Assembly (NCBI GenBank): GCA_018806915.1
Contig: JAGKQI010000054.1
Coordinates: 806,001 to 870,000, forward strand
DNA length: 64,000 bases
Direction of reading: 5' to 3'
Origin: Phytophthora colocasiae
Taxonomy: Eukaryota; Oomycota; Peronosporomycetes; Peronosporales; Peronosporaceae
The notes beneath the pieces are model-generated. The model had not been told where the DNA came from and searched no databases. It saw only the letters and a program-made list of their open reading frames with translations. Position numbers and translations under genes: made by a program. This document shows, piece by piece, positions 63,147 to 64,000 of this stretch; within the stretch, counting starts at the first letter, position 1, and each line of letters opens with the position of its first letter.

Positions 63147-64000
63147 ATGGACACCAAACAGCCTGAATCGGAGCTTGATAAAGTGAAGGAGGAGGCCGCA
63201 CGAGGTAAATGTCAAAACGTGGTCGCTCTTACGTGAATTTTCTAACACGCCTTGCTTTCAGATTCAGCGGTATTGTATTGTGTTGCTACTGGCGACATTG
63301 AAAGCTCCTTGAAGATAACATTCTGGTTGTAGGTTGCATTCTTAGAGAATAGAGGAGCTGTCGTGAAGAGCAAGTCGCCGTCCAACGCAGCTTTGCTGAA
63401 AGCAGGACTAAAGTCCAACTTGTCTTCGTCTGAGGCAACAGCACAACTACGTGTGTTGTGTCGAAAGTTTGCTGCTCTTACGGAGAAAGTGAAGGTGGGC
63501 ACTGATGTATTGAACTTCTTAAGTGTTGATTTCATGTTCGGCTTTCGCTGTTAGGAAGAAACAAAAAACCGGGAAGCCGCGGAACGAGAAGCTCGTCGGC
63601 TCAAAGTACTTCTAGATAAACAAGCTGCACCTGTTGTTGCATCCTGCCGTGCTGAGACCCAAGCTTACGTCCGAGAGCTCAAAGAATCTCAAGAAAAGTT
63701 AAAACGTGAGTTGAGGCTTGAAAAAGAGAAGAATGAACGGATTGTAGCCAAAGCGTTGGAACTTGAACGTGAGAAGAGCGCTCTCTTGGCCGCACAGCCC
63801 ACCCACCAGCCACAAACAAGCACCCGGACGGCAAATTCTCAACCGCAGACTCAAACAAACACTCGAACGACAAATTCTCAGCAAGAAAGCAGTCTCAAGC
63901 ACCCGTCTGCTTGGGATAAAGAGCAAGTGTACAAGATTCAAACAACACTCAAACTCACAATTGAGGAACTTGAAGAAGAGTTATCACGCAAAGAGGAAGA
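63147..64000 (+). CDS. Coiled-coil protein, partial at window end
   Basis: Multi-exon gene cut by the window edge and too fragmented to show as an open frame. Exons inferred: 63147..63204, 63262..63269, 63333..63494 and 63555..>64000, all GT-AG and in phase. They encode MDTKQPESELDKVKEEAAR, then D-S-A from the tiny second exon. VAFLENRGAVVKSKSPSNAA comes next, and then a Glu/Lys/Arg-rich coiled coil (EARRLKVLLDKQ, LKRELRLEKEKNERIVAKAL). A Gln/Thr-rich stretch with two near-repeats (QTSTRTANSQ, QTNTRTTNSQ) interrupts the coil before it resumes (KIQTTLKLTIEELEEEL). It could be a flagellar or centrosomal coiled-coil protein, but no family signature is seen. The 8-bp exon is the least certain element. 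Confidence 0.6.

Noticed and set aside
1..64000. CRISPR arrays, operons, bacterial promoters or rRNA/tRNA genes
   Set aside because: Spliced genes and eukaryotic protein families show this is nuclear oomycete DNA. No direct-repeat arrays or convincing tRNA or rRNA sequences were seen, although a covariance-model scan was not possible.

Overview
This is nuclear DNA of a zoospore-forming oomycete, most likely Phytophthora or a close relative. The evidence is the gene density (about one gene per 2-3 kb on both strands), introns of 45-110 bp with GTACGT or GTAAGT-type donors, CATT-type initiator elements just upstream of several start codons, a WL-type ankyrin family typical of oomycetes, a Ty1/copia element, and flagellar genes. 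Exon junctions were placed by eye from GT-AG signals, reading-frame continuity and remembered protein-family alignments. No search was run.

Left arm (1-12.2 kb): a head-to-head OTU deubiquitinase / HAD phosphatase pair, a GMPPA-type GDP-mannose pyrophosphorylase subunit, the TORC2 subunit SIN1 in eight exons, ribosomal protein eL18, a fusion of an Asp/Asn beta-hydroxylase-like domain with a sulfotransferase, and a cyclic-nucleotide-dependent AGC kinase with three binding domains.

Central microtubule and flagellum block (12.5-43.5 kb): a C2/coiled-coil protein with two Hemingway (CFAP97)-like motifs, an ankyrin protein sharing a 76-bp promoter with the central-apparatus protein CFAP54, the gamma-tubulin complex subunit GCP3 in sixteen exons, and the WD40/coiled-coil axonemal protein CFAP57. 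Housekeeping genes (leucyl-tRNA synthetase, eIF2-gamma), an LSm10-like Sm protein, a CENP-B/Psq-type HTH protein and a coiled-coil protein lie among or beside them.

Accessory region (43.5-57.3 kb): a cluster of seven copies of an unrecognised multi-pass membrane family in different states of preservation. Four or five look intact, and the others are frameshifted or truncated. The better copies end in a small separate exon whose product finishes in Y-G-[TSI]-[VS]. A full-length, very young copia retrotransposon (49,821-55,146; two LTRs of 219 bp with no difference I could see; 5-bp GATTC target duplication) sits inside this cluster. It cuts an ankyrin-repeat gene exactly in two, and that gene also carries a frameshift further downstream.

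Right arm (57.5-64 kb): a MORN-repeat/coiled-coil protein, the large mitochondrial-type NAD-dependent glutamate dehydrogenase, and the first part of a coiled-coil gene that runs off the window.
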